This document shows, piece after piece, positions 22,845 through 36,001 of a stretch of DNA of 64,000 nucleotides. The notes below the pieces were generated by a model. It saw only the letters and a program-made list of their open reading frames with translations. It was not told the DNA's origin and searched no databases. Position 1 is the first letter of the stretch; each line of letters starts with the position of its first letter. Where the stretch lies: the NCBI GenBank assembly GCA_010093705.1, contig MU006092.1, positions 316,623 to 380,622 of the forward strand. Direction: 5' to 3'. This DNA comes from Patellaria atrata CBS 101060 (taxonomy: Eukaryota; Ascomycota; Dothideomycetes; Patellariales; Patellariaceae). The position numbers were made by a program, and so were the translations under genes.

Positions 22845-25800
22845 CTAGCTGGACTTTTCCTTTTGCAAGAAGTTTCGGAAGTCAAACCTATCTCTTGCGC
22901 TTTCCCGACTGATAGTAGTAGCAAGACTTGTGGTGCTTTCCGTGGACACAGAAGATCTAACTTTATGAGAGTCCTTTGACTCTACCTGAGACGATCGATC
23001 GCATTGCGCATTTGGGTCTATTAATTTCGGATTGCTCCGCACACGTTCGATTTCCTTTCTGATCCACTCTTGCATCTCCGGTAGAATTGTCAAGTTGTGT
23101 GGGACCTGGAATCGTTCGAGTTCTCCGATGAATTTCACCTCCCGCATGTATCTATTGAAATTGATGGCCTCGATCCCCTTTTCACTTCCATTTCCTGGGA
23201 GTTGGCGGGTCTTTGGGTTACCCATATCGTTCATCACAAGGTCTGTGAGATACATACCCAACCACGGTATGCAAGGCCCAACCTCGTTGCGCAAGCGGGC
23301 ACGAAGTACCTTGTAATTCAATTTTATCGTAACTATCGCCTTCAGTTCTTCATGACGTGCCTTTGTCTTAGCTGAAACGTGCTCCCAAGTTCGTTCCAGC
23401 CGTTTGACACCGGTAGAGGCCACTCCCATTACGACGACGTTCAAACAATGGTAATTCTTGAGCTCGAGGAGACTCATCGAGACCTTCACCCATCGCTTGA
23501 TGATGGATGCACGTTTCTTTGGCTCCTCCACACTGAAGATTGAGTCCACGACCACAGCGTTCAAGTTATCTGCAAGCGTAGACATTGCTGACACGTTAAA
23601 CGCTTTGTTGTCCTCCTTCATCCATTCTTGCCCTAGCAACTCCTCAGGTTGAAGACTACAGAATGACCGAGAAGCGATGATCGTGAGTTGCCTTGCAAGC
23701 TCCAAAGGGTCGCAATCCAGGACGGTGCACGCAGTACCCGACTGAACGAAACTCTTCAGCGTCATGAGCTGATTTTTGTTCACAGCCAGGCTAGGAGCTT
23801 GTTCATCCGAAACCGAGTGAATAGATCCCGAAGTGCTCATCTTGCCAACAGATGATACTGATTTGGGGACTATGACGCCTTCCTTTATCTCGACCACCTT
23901 TGAGGTGAGCTCGATCAATTTTTCAGCAGCGTTGGGCAGCGTAGGTGCAACTATTTCGATCGCAAATTTTCGGATATGATCCAAGGCTTCCCTATCAGTA
24001 TCGTTATTCCAATGGGTTTCAAGCCACTTTTTAAGGACATTGTAGACCCTGAGTCGCACGGGCTTCGCCTTCTCTTCGCATTCTCCAACATAGTTGAAAC
24101 GATCTGCCAATGCTTGCAAGAAACCAATAGGCGTCGTGAACATTCGAAAAGTAATGAAGAACGTTGCGGCGAAAGTAGGCTCCGGAGGAGAGTCGTGCAT
24201 GGTAAGGCTTTCGATCAGAGCGGGGAGTGAGCCAGCTGAGATTTGACCTTCCTTATTATATACGAGCTCGTGAGCATATGTCTTATAAGACGGCTTTACT
24301 TCCACATTGACTGGTTCCTCTTGCACAGATTCCAACTCCGTTATGCTCCCGAAACTACTTAACAGATTCGGTTCAGGTTGCTGAGAGATTGGGGACTTGT
24401 CAGGGGTCGTTGCTCGTGTCGATGCTTGTGAAATGATACTACCTTCATCTCCGCGAAGACTATTTGGATACGTGCTATCTGTGTGTATAGATGGTCCGAA
24501 GGAAAGGTGACCTGATTTCGCAGTTGCTGGAGAGACTTCTACCGGGCTTTCTACCACTGTCGCATGATCCGGTACAGGAAATGTCGGAAGTGGAGGTAAG
24601 GAAGATTGCGAAGATCTCAGCGAAACAGTAATCGGACTTTCTATGACCACCGGTTCGGGAGCAACGGTCAAGACCGGTTCCGGTGAAAGTAAAGGTGTCC
24701 CCGGTAATGGTTTTGATTCAGTCAGAATTGGAGGAGGGGGTGGACGAGATGATGGCTCCGGTGGCGGGGGTAACGGTTTGTCTGTATCCGCTTGCGTCGT
24801 GATCGTTGAAGTGCAACTCGTTGACTGGGATGGCACATGCTGCTGTGAGGACTCGATTGCGTCGAAAACTTCCTCTCCTAGTCCGAGACCTGCGTGTTCG
24901 AATTCAAAGTCGCCTATTTCTCCGATAATAGTCTCGGTGATATTAACACATTCGACCGTAGATTTTATGCATTTGGTAGCAGCGTTCATGAGGAACTCGT
25001 CCGGTGGGAGGGTTGCAAGCTCATTTAGAGCATTATCGAACTGACAGAAGTAACGTGTCATAGCACGCGCGAAATCATGGAAATTTGCGTACATTGCGTC
25101 CTTTGCTTTATCCAGAATGTCCAGTTGTCGTGAATCACGTTCCCACACCTCGTTCACAATCACAAGTATATTGTGGTGTGGAATAGCAGCTTCTCGGATG
25201 ATAAGGGGAAAGTTGTCGAGGGCGTCTAGGGAGCGCGAGTCGAGATTCGCCCCGATGAAAATTCCCATAGATCCAAGGAAGCTGTAATGGACGTCCTTCA
25301 GGTGTTGAGAAGCGAGTTTGACTTTCCCTGCTGTCAAATTGCGTGACGTGTGCGACAAGCGATCAGTGACCGAAGTTGGTTCAGCTTGCCCAGACAGTGG
25401 TCTTGAGGGCAATGAGTTCGATTGCTTCAACTCGGCTTGCGGGGTGGACGTAAGTGCGCGACATGCCAGAGTAGGTGATGGGTTTGAGTTGCAGGTCGTT
25501 TGGTCTAACTCGGTTGGTGCTGACAGTTCCGAAGGTGACACGGCAGAGTAAATTCCATAAGAAGACTCGGATTGCTCACGATAGGACCGGTCTATATCTA
25601 TATCCGGATCTATTGGTGGCGTCAATGGACGGTCAAATTCATACCGCTCCTCAGCTTCTACAAGCTCTTTCCAAATGTCAAGAAATTTTACGCCACGGTT
25701 AACGACTTTGAACGCCTTACTCTCAACTTCGGCTAACAATTCGAGAACATCTACTTCCGGATCCTGGTCGTCGGGGACACGATGCAATCGTTTAGCTGAT

Positions 25801-26567
25801 TTTACAAGTGAAGCCAAATCGCCTAGCAGGCCCTTGCGAGTGCGCCGTAGAGCGACACTTCCTTGCACGAGGGAAGATTCGCGGGTCAAGCAACCCGTTC
25901 TCTCCTACGGACGGTGTCAGCTGAGTTGTATCGCAAATTGAATGATTTTTGATGGACAGAGAGGGAAGGTGTCACCGGTTTGAGAACGTACAAGTAAGAG
26001 GCGCACTCCCGCTATCATTCCCCTAAAGTAGTCCCGCCCGTACAACACAGCTGGACTGTCGCCTTGACGGATCAGGTCAAACAGGTTGAGCAGGGAGAAG
26101 AGTAGATTTTTCATTTGTTCTTCGTCGTAAGGATTGCAATAGTTAGTTGGTAACCAACCTCGTGCACCCGACCAGAGCAAGGTACCATCCGCCCAGCCAT
26201 TAGGATGAACCGAATGCACCAAGATGATGTCGCCTGCGTTAATTGGAACAACAACAGATGACTCTTCCGATTTCGAGGATATTGCTGGCTCTGGATGATA
26301 ATCATGGCAAGCGCGCATGAAATTGTGGAAGAAATTGGCATACGATTGGTTTTCATCGAATTCCCGCGAAGCTCGTGGAGTCAATGGAGGAGACATGTGT
26401 TGAGATTTCGAAGACAGCGATGCGCGACTTTTGGAGGAAGAAGGACGCGTGTGAGAAGATCCGTTGCTTTTTCTACGCGTTGGACTTCTTGTTATTTGGA
26501 GAGGTGCAACCATGGCGCTGGCGCGCATCATGTCCATATCGACCTGGAAATCCGAGATCGCGGACAT
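22845..26567 (-). CDS. SH3 domain Ras guanine-nucleotide exchange factor (Cdc25 family)
   Basis: This is a predicted exchange factor that loads Ras-type GTPases with GTP. Two exons fit: 26567-25992 (GTACGT donor) and 25904-22845, giving 1211 residues. An SH3 domain lies at about 83-147 (MRACHDYHPE, GDIILVHSVHPNGWADG, GARGWLPTNYCNPY). A helical middle (SLVQGSVALRRTRKGLLGDL) is conserved among fungal Cdc25 proteins and is followed by Pro/Ser-rich linkers. RasGEF_N lies at about 730-840 (VYNKEGQISAGSLPALIESL, FFITFRMFTTP). The catalytic RasGEF domain is at about 921-1145 (DPLELARQLTII, SRSFCSLQPEELLGQEW, CIPWLGMYLTDL, NFNRYMREV). The intron was placed so that GVRLLL joins ERTGCLTRESS in phase 0; a nearby GTGACA donor would shift the frame. 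Whether it is the sole Ras GEF of the genome cannot be seen here. Confidence 0.92.
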
Positions 26568-29500
26568 GGTGAGAATTGAGGATGTTAAGTCTCTAAAGAA
26601 CTTCCGGTTCTAGACGTAGGCAGGTGGTGAGACCAACATGGAGATCAATCGGCCGAATTAGGTAGCCGTCGGTGTCAGGTGATGGACGGTTGGAGTGAAG
26701 TAGGACGTTTGTCGAATGATTCCAAGTTACTGTAGGTTGTTGCACTTTGGTGAATGGTCCTAAGTTGTGAGCAAAGTAAGGTAATTCAACAGAAGAGCGG
26801 GTTTACTACGGTAGGGTCTGTTTATGGACAGTCAGTTAATTGTTGTGCTTTCAGGTGAAAGAATGTGCCTGCCCACCTTGGGAAGTTGACAAGAATGCAA
26901 GTGCTATCCAGATGCACCGCAACTCAATGTTCGATCTAGATGGCGGAAAGTCACGTATCCGTAATTCTAATTCACCTTACTCCCTACGGTAGGTAAGGCA
27001 GACGGTAAAATCTTTTGAAGTAAATTCCCACTAAGATCCTTCTAGTTTTCTCCAGGCGTTTGTCGTCTCAGACGTCGTTCAATTTGATGCCCAGCCCTTC
27101 GCGATCTCTTCTACGTCTTTCCCATACGCGGTAGTGCCAGAATATGCAACGTGACGGCCCGCCCCCTCGATATGCAAATCTTCTATGATAACTTTTACAA
27201 ATTATTATTCCTCAAATGCCTTATACTCGTCAATTAACCCCGAAACGAACTGGAAAAATGCTGTTGGTACCTGAAACGGGTGTTCGTACTAGGACCAAGC
27301 TCCAGAAACGAGTCTGATACCGGGTTAGAAGTTTCGAGCCGACACTGGTAAAATATCGCGTGGAAGTTTGGGATTCCTTCGTCACACACAAAAACTGTTT
27401 CAGTCCACTCGACAGACTGTTTAAATCGCTCCGGGAAGATATCTTGCTGAAAGGTCCCAGGTTCAATTGAGAGGAAAAGGTTCCTAAAGGCTATGATCCA
27501 AGCAAGAGCTCTGCAGCTGTCCTGTATTAAGGGCGACTCAATGCACACTCCGGGTGCTCGAAACTCGAATTCGGTTCGACCAAATAATGAAGAGATGGCA
27601 GCCAACACGTAGGTGCAAGTCAAATCAAAAGATTTCACGATTGCAGAACGTGGGCGAGGTTGAGATGATAACGAAGGGACCAAGGGACCGCACGAGCATT
27701 CGACATGTTATTTCCACTTGGGCCACATTGGCACCCGTTCTCCCTAGAGACAATTTTCAAACCCTCGACCCCAGTCAGCCATCAAAGCAACCCTTGGATC
27801 CTTTGATGGACCATCATGGCCATGACACGTCTAGCGTACTCATGGGTTTGAGCCAGTAGGCTGGTTGGAGAGACGCCACAATCATATCCAATCCTCTAGC
27901 TTCCAGCGACCCCTCGTGCAGTACGTCTTACACAATCGGCCGTCAATACTTTCAAGCAAGCCGTTAACAACGGTCAGGATACTACAGTACAGTATGCTTT
28001 TGAGTGGGGGATGTGCCTGGGTTGACAGACCTTTCCTACAACCGTTTAGCCTGTTCTAGAAAACATTTTTCATACATGATTCTGCAAGTCTACAGGAGAT
28101 TCGTTATTCCAAGTCAATTGATGCTCAGGAAACTCGAACTTCGACCTGAGCCCGAAGGATGCCACCCGGGTTATCTTCGCCCAAAGGCCTAGCATCTCTT
28201 TTTTTGCTCGATAGCGGGATAAGGAGATCAATCCATCCAGCCATCTAAGCCAAAAGAACTGAAGACGTTCCTCTCATGCATTATCACGGAAGAGCTAAAC
28301 CTGTAAGGGCAGAGCTAGATACTAGTGGAAAAGTACTAAACACGACCCGTCAGACCTTTGAATCTTTGACCGAGTGCCGGCCTGTAGGCGAGATGCAGCC
28401 TATCCCCCCCCCCGAATTTTTGTGATTCGTTGCAGGACAGCAGGGTTCTCCACGGGGCCAAGGAGGCCTCCCACGACTCCACGAGCTTTGCCGTTCAGGT
28501 ACCAAACTGTCCCTTGCGTCTTACCAAGTCAAGGCGGGCTTGCACCTCTTGAGCAAAGCCATGACGATAACTAGTCGCGCCAACTTTGCGCCCAAGAATC
28601 GCATCACAGCAACACAGCGTGCACCAACATTTGAACAATTTCCGATCTTACTGGGGACAACTCCAAGAGGAAAGAGCATTGTTCAAACTATAACAGTATA
28701 ACCATCCTCCGACGAGGTTACGATAGAAATTTGCCAGATGGACCTTCGAAAGGTGCCTAAATAACACTGTACCTGCAGTACGCAAGGACAGCTTCCATTC
28801 ATGGTAGAATGAAGACATCTGTTCGATATTGCTACAATTTTAGCAACCCTTGTGACACCAGGTTCAATAATACTTGAGAAAGCATCACTCCAGTCGCACC
28901 CTGTATCAACAATTGGAACGCTGTCTTTCTCCCCCCTCTTCCAGCATCAGATATCGTTGTTATGCAGGAGTCGTCCATTTCTTTCTTAATCGAGAGTCCT
29001 CGTGATTTGCTGCATCTGTGGTGCTTCCTTCTCCTTTGTTCTACGCGTGCTAATGGTTTAACTTCTGTTGTGAGCTTGACTGCCACAGAGAGACTGGAGG
29101 TAATTCTATCCCCGCTCTGGAGCTCATAGTACTTCAAAGTCCTCCAAGGACAGTACTTTAATAAGTCAGTTCGATAAAAAAAAAAAAGCATTACGACCCA
29201 GACCCTTGGGTACCTCAGTGGAGTTCAGTGTGTACCTCTCTGTACATTGTGAAACTCCACCATCTCGCCGCGCACCCAACCGTCCTGTTAGTACCTGTCG
29301 AAGCTTCTACTACAGAGAATCAAAAGTTCAACCTCCACGCCTCAGTCGAATAGTTGAACAATCAACGACACTCTTAGTTGCTGATCTAAAGTGGGCCTCA
29401 AAACAAGTGGAGGCACGGATCAAAAAAGATTCAAGATTGAATCCGAAGACGTGGAGCAGTGGAGCAGGCTTCGTATTTGTTTACTTGATTGAAGAGAATA

Positions 29501-32500
29501 CGGTATCCCGTCACGACAATCTCTCAAACTGCATTCGTCATTTGCTACGACGTACATTCTTTGACTATCATGCTAGCCGCTCAAAGCGCGTAAGAGACTA
29601 CGAGTGCAATCTTTCCACTTTCCATCCACTGCTGATTCCACTCCGGTCGAAGAGCTGAAATCGGTGGCACCCAATAGCATTCCTAATGCTAACTGGATGA
29701 TTATAAGTTATAGTGTGAAACATTGTAGCGGTGCTAATAGTGTTACCAGCACTCTTTCTTTACTGGTGAATCTGAACTCACGCGATCTCGAATTCCGAGA
29801 CATTCTCCACAGATCCTTATGGTGTAATATCACAACACTCTGGATCCAAAGGCCTCCATTCACATCCGTTCGCGTGGCGATGCATTACAGTCGCGGGGTA
29901 AGAACGAGGTCATGCAACTTCAAGGACGATGATCTTTAATTGGTTCAAAGAAACCCGTCACTTGATGAAGAAAAGGGGATCCGAATGTACGCCTGGCTGC
30001 ATCCTTCTGCATTCTCCGCAGGAGGTTGATATCCGAGCCTTTGGGTACGTTTTCGCTTCATCGGGGAACGGCAATTGATTATTGATTTTCTTTTTCTTCA
30101 CGTCGATCAATTCAGCTACTGACTTACAGCACTCGATTTTTGTACGGTCGTTAGACGTACCCATCTGATCACGTCTTCGTTTCAGAATTAAGCCAATCCA
30201 GTGTCGAGAAAGAGAACGTTCTGGATGAATAACTGGTTGTATTTTTGCGCTCAAACGTTCCTGTAGGATGCGCTAACGACCGTAGAAAATCGGGTTGCTG
30301 TATCTTTGGTCGGTACTAATAATGCACGTATAAAAGTTTTAAGACGTACCATTGTTGTCGAAATACTTGTCGTCGTCAAGATATCAAGATTCAAGTCAAG
30401 TAGCTTTCTAACTTTTCATCAGAACTCCCCGTATAGGTGCTTTATACAGTCGATCATCATCTCTTCCACTCTCTGGTTAAACTGATAGGCTCGAGGAACA
30501 ATCCCTTCCGCAGACGGCAACTAGGGCCAACCCGTCTCATCCATACCGTACCCAATCATGCCAATCTTCAAAACCAGCCTCAAGATTAGCAATCGATATT
30601 GTGCGGATGAGGCGTCATCAAATCTCTTCAAGATAAACAAAAGCCGAGCTAAATCAGCTAAGGATCAAATACAGGAAATTCTACCCGGGTAAAGCTACTG
30701 CCTTTCACGGAAAATCAGTGATAGCAGCTAGAGTTTAGTAGAGAAGATACTGAATATCTTTTGTACGCGATACTCTACTGTAACGTTACATACAACTTAA
30801 CAAATATCTGAGGACATATCGACCACACATACAATAGAACTACAGTACTTTAGAAGTACAATCAGGCCCGCACTTTGAATGATTGATGCATGATTTCAAT
30901 AATCAAGCCTGTCCACATACCTTAAGGGTCTGAGGTTTTGACAATTGACAGTGGGCAGTTCACACGCGCATATGACACGGAAAAAGCAGCCCAAGTCTTC
31001 CGAGCGACTGTTATGATTCCGTAAAGGGAACCGCTCCGCTGTGAGGTTCTCAATCCGGTCGCGTCTTGCAGATCTTGAAGACGTTCAGGGGCAAATATTA
31101 CGCCAATCTGCTTCCCCGGCGCCAATACTGTCAGGCCCCTTGGCACGGGCGGGACCTGTGCAATTCGGAGAATTCTGCAAAAGAAATTCAAACAGGGACT
31201 CGGGTGAAGTCGAAATATTGGTTGACATCCGCAGTCAGTACTGTACTGCCACTTCGCAAGGTCTTTTTTTCGTGACAGACTGAACATGCAATTCTTTTCA
31301 AGGATGAGCAAGTACGATGCTCCTTTGAACAACAATTACCATACGAACTTTTCTTCTGAGGCGTAAATTCCCTGGTCCAAAGAGGTCTCGAAGGATCCAG
31401 AGAGACTGAACCATATTTCGTGCAGTCGTACGTAAGATCGATGATCGAGTACAAGGTACATGAGTTCTCTAGACTCTTAGGAACGATTAGAACTATCGTA
31501 AATCATCGAGGAAACCGCACAGGGTTTGGTATTCGTTGATGTAACATCCATGATTATCATGATTAAGGTAGGGAAGAACAGCTTTCGGACTCAACTTGAA
31601 GCAAGCTAAACAAAACAATCAACAATTTTTTTCTAAGTTTATCTCAATTTCTCAATTGCATATTTTCCAAATTAATACTACGTGTGTCCAATTAGATCAC
31701 CTCAATTCAACCATTTCTCCGCCGCTCATCGAAAATCAACGTTCGAATTTTCCACAGGGACAGGCTTCAACCGTTTGACTCGCAACAGTCGTAAGACGCA
31801 AAGGTTTCCTATTATCAAGACCCTGGCCTATAACCAAAGACTTTTAAGACTTCTTTAGAGGGAAGTTTAACCGCACGGCAACGATTTCTGGACTTCGATT
31901 GCGGAATTCGAAGTGATTATTTGTTGCAGACGGTCGATCATAGAGTTTATCAGCCGTCCCCAGCTCCATCCGGGCCGTGGAAGGGTCCTCAAAGGAGCAA
32001 AAAGCTCATCATCCGCCGGGGAACGATTGTTGTGGATTGATTGAATCAGATCGGATTATCACATGAATTGATTGAATTGAAGAGATCCTTGCTATCGATG
32101 GCAAAAGGAGCAAAAGTACTTCGTAGTGTTGTTCAAGTAAAGCAAGAAAGAAATATGCTCACTGACCATCCATCCTAAAGCTTAACGAGTCAACATTTGC
32201 GGATACCTGCGCATACCACAAAGTATCAGAGTCAGCAAGGCTGACCAATTTTCCACAACGTCAGAGCACCTTGTGGTGCATCCTCCAGTATGAAGCTACA
32301 AAAGCTAACAACCTTATCATCAAAAGATGACAACTGCAGAGAAGGTAATTTTAAGCATTGAATGTCGTCTATAACTGAACTACCGTACTGTACTTTCAAA
32401 GAATTTCTTATTTATTAAACTTACCCCAAACGCGTCTGGTCCAATAGCCCTTCGGCCCCCTCTCTCCCACACTATCACGACTCGCTAGCCGATAACTAAA

Positions 32501-33856
32501 TCCACTGCCGTTGCAATCGCCCCAAACCCGACGTCCCCCCACCCCGAGTCATCGTCGGTTCAGCATAAGGAGTTTGATATGAAGACGATAGCTATCAGAT
32601 ACGGTAACTGAATTTGGTGCTAGCAGTTCCACTTGCGATGGACCGATGTCTACCCCAAACTTTGACAACCACGATTCTCCTTTCCACCAGACTCAGGTCA
32701 TGGAGTCGAGACAGACAGGATGGTATCAAGTTTGGTACGCCAGAGAATAGGAGGTGCGACTACGGGAAGACATGTGCTCAGCACGCTCAGCACGCTCAGC
32801 TATCGTTACTATTTCGCTCGTCCGACTACTCACTCTCGCCATCATCCGCCGTCATACAGAATTGTCTCTCAGCCCTCGTGGAAAAGTGTGGAGATATACG
32901 CCCAGTGCCGTCGGCCCAAACCTGTCATCTATGACGGCGGATACTCGCTTCCATAACCATATCTCCACGAGGGAAACTAAGCCTTGCTAAGGAGTACTAC
33001 GAGCACCACGGACAAGCGAGGGGGAGTGGTAGCTCGGGACGTGGTTAAACGTCGTCAGGGGAATTAGACGAGAGTTTCCTGAATGGGGGTTAGGGCTTTC
33101 GGGTTTGAAGTTGATGCTTTGATAACGACCGACTGTGAATAAGTTAAGGTAGTTTCTGATATTGCGGTAACCGAAGTTCGGACTTGATTGGGAGACATGA
33201 AATTCCTACGCTACTTTCATGCATGGGTAGGTGCTAGTAGGCAGAGTATTGCCCTTTCTCTGTCACACCCTGTTCTACTTGGGATCCATAGCCCTTCCAT
33301 TATTCGGACGTCTTCTCTTTAATGATGGTAGTACAGTACTATCAAACCCAACATAGTAGACATAGCACACTCAATCGAAATGCCCATCACACGTTTCGAA
33401 TCCCAACGCTTCAATCAAGCAAACATTCGTTGTCCTGACTGCAGATATGAGGATATCTCACCACAACCACATTCCCAACACAAAGAACGAAATTGCTAAC
33501 AGTAGTATTTTCGGGTTATCGTCACGCGTACATACACCGCAGGTAAATATACAGTGCAGTACCGTGCAACTTCTGACATTGATATCGACATCGGAACTTG
33601 TGAACTAAAACCCTCCCCCGACGATCTGGGTGGGGATGTCCCCGTGGCCGAGCGGGTGTTATGTCCTCGTAGTGCTCTCTGTACTTGCGCCTCGAAGAGG
33701 ACAGAGAACAGGACAGTAGATCGACTCATCCCCTCTAGACGACCAACTAGAAAGTCATCCCCAGCGCCACGCCGACGATATCCCCCTAACATCTCCACTG
33801 TATCAAACTCCGCCACGCAACACATTTTCTCCGCGAAATATCCGAACCTCTTGATT
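26568..33856. other. Gene-poor 7.3-kb stretch
   Basis: I see no intact gene here. The longest frames (27234-27683 minus, 29206-29658 plus, 30922-31335 minus) start without ATG or show no domain or splice partner. The stretch has a poly(A) run at 29176-29187 and a 9-bp tandem repeat at 32776-32800. An imperfect inverted repeat pairs CCCTCGTGGA near 32871 with TCCACGAGGG near 32965. Several TACAGTAC words occur (27981, 30841, 31238, 32388, 33330). No transposase or polymerase motif was recognised. Confidence 0.45.
32776..32800. repeat. 9-bp tandem repeat, about 2.8 copies
   Basis: The unit GCTCAGCAC is repeated head to tail with no mismatch, the last copy being partial. It is non-coding as far as I can see. 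Confidence 0.8.
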
Positions 33857-34315
33857 ATGAGCATACCGGTCCCCCCCGATTACGGCCTATGTGGCTTTCA
33901 ATTGCCTTTCTATCCATCGAACACCCCAAACACCTCACAACCACCTTCCCAACATCCCTTACCGTAATATCACCCCCCCCCCCCCTCCTCCTCCTCTTCT
34001 CCCTGTGTGATAGGACAGACAGCGGAAGGTACGGCGGGAGACTGTCTATCTGTCCCCGCTCTCGTTTGGGGAGTTTCCGCATCGTGCTTAGGGATAGGAG
34101 GAGGAGGGATACGGGAATTGTGGAAGGTGGGAGGTTTCAGTATTGTGCTTGGGTACGTTACTGAGCGGAACGAGGCTGTGGCGGTTGTTTTTGAGGGTTT
34201 CGTTGGTGGAACTGCTGGTGGCGGCGCTGAGTTGGCTGAGATGTTTGTTTGGGGCAGGGGGTATGGATCGAGGTTAAGGTGGGAGGTTGAGGGATTAGTA
34301 GACCTATCAGGCTAG
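33857..34315 (+). pseudogene. Possible remnant of a MAPEG (microsomal glutathione S-transferase 3-like) gene
   Basis: The ATG at 33857 begins MSIPVPPDYG, which closely resembles the N-terminus of fungal MAPEG glutathione transferases of the MGST3 type. About 10 bp later another frame reads YVAFNC, reminiscent of the family's FNC.QRAH segment. Near 34130 the frame LWKVGGFSIVLGYV loosely resembles the last-helix signature (VGR..YA.GYV). No continuous frame links them, and a C-run and low-complexity pyrimidine tract (33970-34000) lies between. If the assignment is right, the gene has lost most of its middle. The matches are short, so chance is not excluded. Confidence 0.28.
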
Positions 34316-34767
34316 TTGATGGTACCGTAGGGGGCTTTTACTTTCATTTTTGGGTGACACGTTGCGGTGCATTTGGTGGGATTGGTGAGAGGAGACGGAG
34401 GTCTGTGATGTTGAGAGTAATTTTATATATGAGTGATGTAGATATGAATGGGGTTTTATGCGATTGTTGCGCTTGAGTTTGTGGATGGGGTGTGTTTCCT
34501 GGTTGCGATTCACACTAAACTATATATGTCCCGGCTTTATATTGGATTCGAGATTTTATGGGTTTTTTTTTTCGGAGGTTTGTCTTCAAGAGTTGAATCT
34601 CGGTGTTATTTTGCAGTTTCTCGAATTTCAGGAGTACATCCCTAGAGAGCCTTTCTTTTCCTCTTGGATTCATTCGCAACGCAATTGATCGTTTGTCGCG
34701 TTTGCTCAATATCGCGTAGCCCAACAGATGCGGAATTTTGACGACACACTCCACGCGCTCCAACCCC

Positions 34768-35677
34768 CTACAAATCATCCATATCATCATCCCCCGACCC
34801 ACCACCATCCTCCTCCTTCTCCCTCCTCGCCTCGATCTTCCTATACATCAATCAGCAAGCTCATTCACCCCCCTCTCCCCCCCATCTTCCCACCCAACCA
34901 AAACAAAAACCCAGAAAAAGAAGACTCACCTCAACCCATCAACCACGCCGCCCAAAAACGCCCTCCCCTCCGCAACCTCCATCCCCCCGACCCCCGCTAT
35001 CCTAACCCCACCCCCCGCCTCCAACTTCTCCACCATCGCCCTCACCTTCGCCATCCGCGCGTCTCGCAGATCCCGCAACAGCCGCCTTACCGCGTCCGGG
35101 TCGTCGAAGTCGTCGGCAGCGGCTTCTAATAGTATTTCGCCGAGTTCAAGCCAGTGGTAGGGTAGTGCGTCGCTCGGGGCTGAGGCGGTGGATGAGGGTG
35201 TGAAGGGGGGGCTTATGGGGGTAGGTGTGGATGTTGAGGTGGAGGAGAGGGGTTTGAAGGACAGGTTGGGCGGCGGAGAAAAGGTGGATAACCCAGTTTC
35301 GAGATCTAGGATTTCGCCGAGAGAGGAGGGAGAGAGCCAGGGGGGTGGAGCTATGTTGGCGCGTTTTTGGCGCTTGAGGAGGAGGGCGAGCCAGAGGGGG
35401 AGGTTGGTGCGGTGGGGTGGGGTTAGCGGGGGTGTGGGACCCTGGTGGTGTTAGGTTTTATTGTTGTGGGAGAAAGAGGGCATAAGGGGGTTATTGTGAT
35501 GAGAGGAGGGAGATGGTTGGGGACGTACGGTATGGTGAGGTGAGGTGAGGGGGTTCAACTCACTCCTAGAAGCTTGAGTCCTTCGAGTCGTTGGCGTGGG
35601 ATTATGGTTACGAGCTCCATTTCACAGAGGAAGGCGATTTCGGGGGGTGTTAAGCCGGGTGGGAGTGGAAGGGCCAT
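34768..35677 (-). CDS. PSF2: GINS complex subunit Psf2
   Basis: Psf2 is one of four GINS subunits that join Cdc45 and Mcm2-7 to form the replicative CMG helicase. Three exons fit: 35677-35564, 35441-34930 and 34840-34768, giving 232 residues. The start [20 protein letters not shown] is the conserved Psf2 N-terminus, followed by [20 protein letters not shown] and [17 protein letters not shown]. The C-terminal core has [39 protein letters not shown] and [10 protein letters not shown]. The last 24-codon exon adds a charged tail ending DDDMDDL. Every junction restores frame: phase 0 after exon 1, phase 2 after exon 2. A Ser/Pro/Thr linker at about 95-125 is longer than in yeast. The start codon is 324 bp from that of ALG10 on the other strand, so the two share a promoter region. 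Confidence 0.94.
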
Positions 35678-36001
35678 TTTTGGGAAGTCAGATATTGCGA
35701 TTGGGCGCGTTTTTGTGGGATTGGTTGTTGGAACTCGAGAGGGTTAGAGATGTCGTTGACATCGAGGTGTTATGCCGGGATTTAGCCGAATACAGAGTTC
35801 ACGTTTCTTGACGACGATGCTAGTGCTTATGCAAAGTTATATCTGACTTGCGTGAATTTAAGGCCCCCTTAGCCTACTTATTTTTTTATAGAGATGTTAT
35901 AGTTGAATTATGTGCGGGAAAATGAAACTCCCCACCTAAGGTTGACATCGGGTTCGTTGTTGAAATATCAAGAGGACTATTAAATTTCTGTATGAGGAAA
36001 C
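35678..36001. promoter_or_regulatory. Divergent PSF2/ALG10 promoter region
   Basis: This 324-bp spacer separates two oppositely oriented start codons and must hold both core promoters. An AT-rich patch (TTATTTTTTTATAG, about 35878-35891) is the most promoter-like element. No conserved operator was identified. Confidence 0.5.

Noticed and set aside
27234-27683. 149-codon minus-strand frame
   Set aside because: Starts with TTG, has no upstream ATG, and shows no recognisable family.
29206-29658. 150-codon plus-strand frame
   Set aside because: Starts with TTG, contains no methionine at all, and shows no recognisable family.
30900-31340. Overlapping frames on both strands near 31 kb
   Set aside because: No conserved motif, and mutual overlap suggests chance open frames.
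33645-33665. tRNA-like CGTGGCCGAGCGGGTG, resembling a leucine/serine tRNA A box
   Set aside because: No T-arm (GGTTCGAATCC-like) or acceptor pairing follows within 100 bp.
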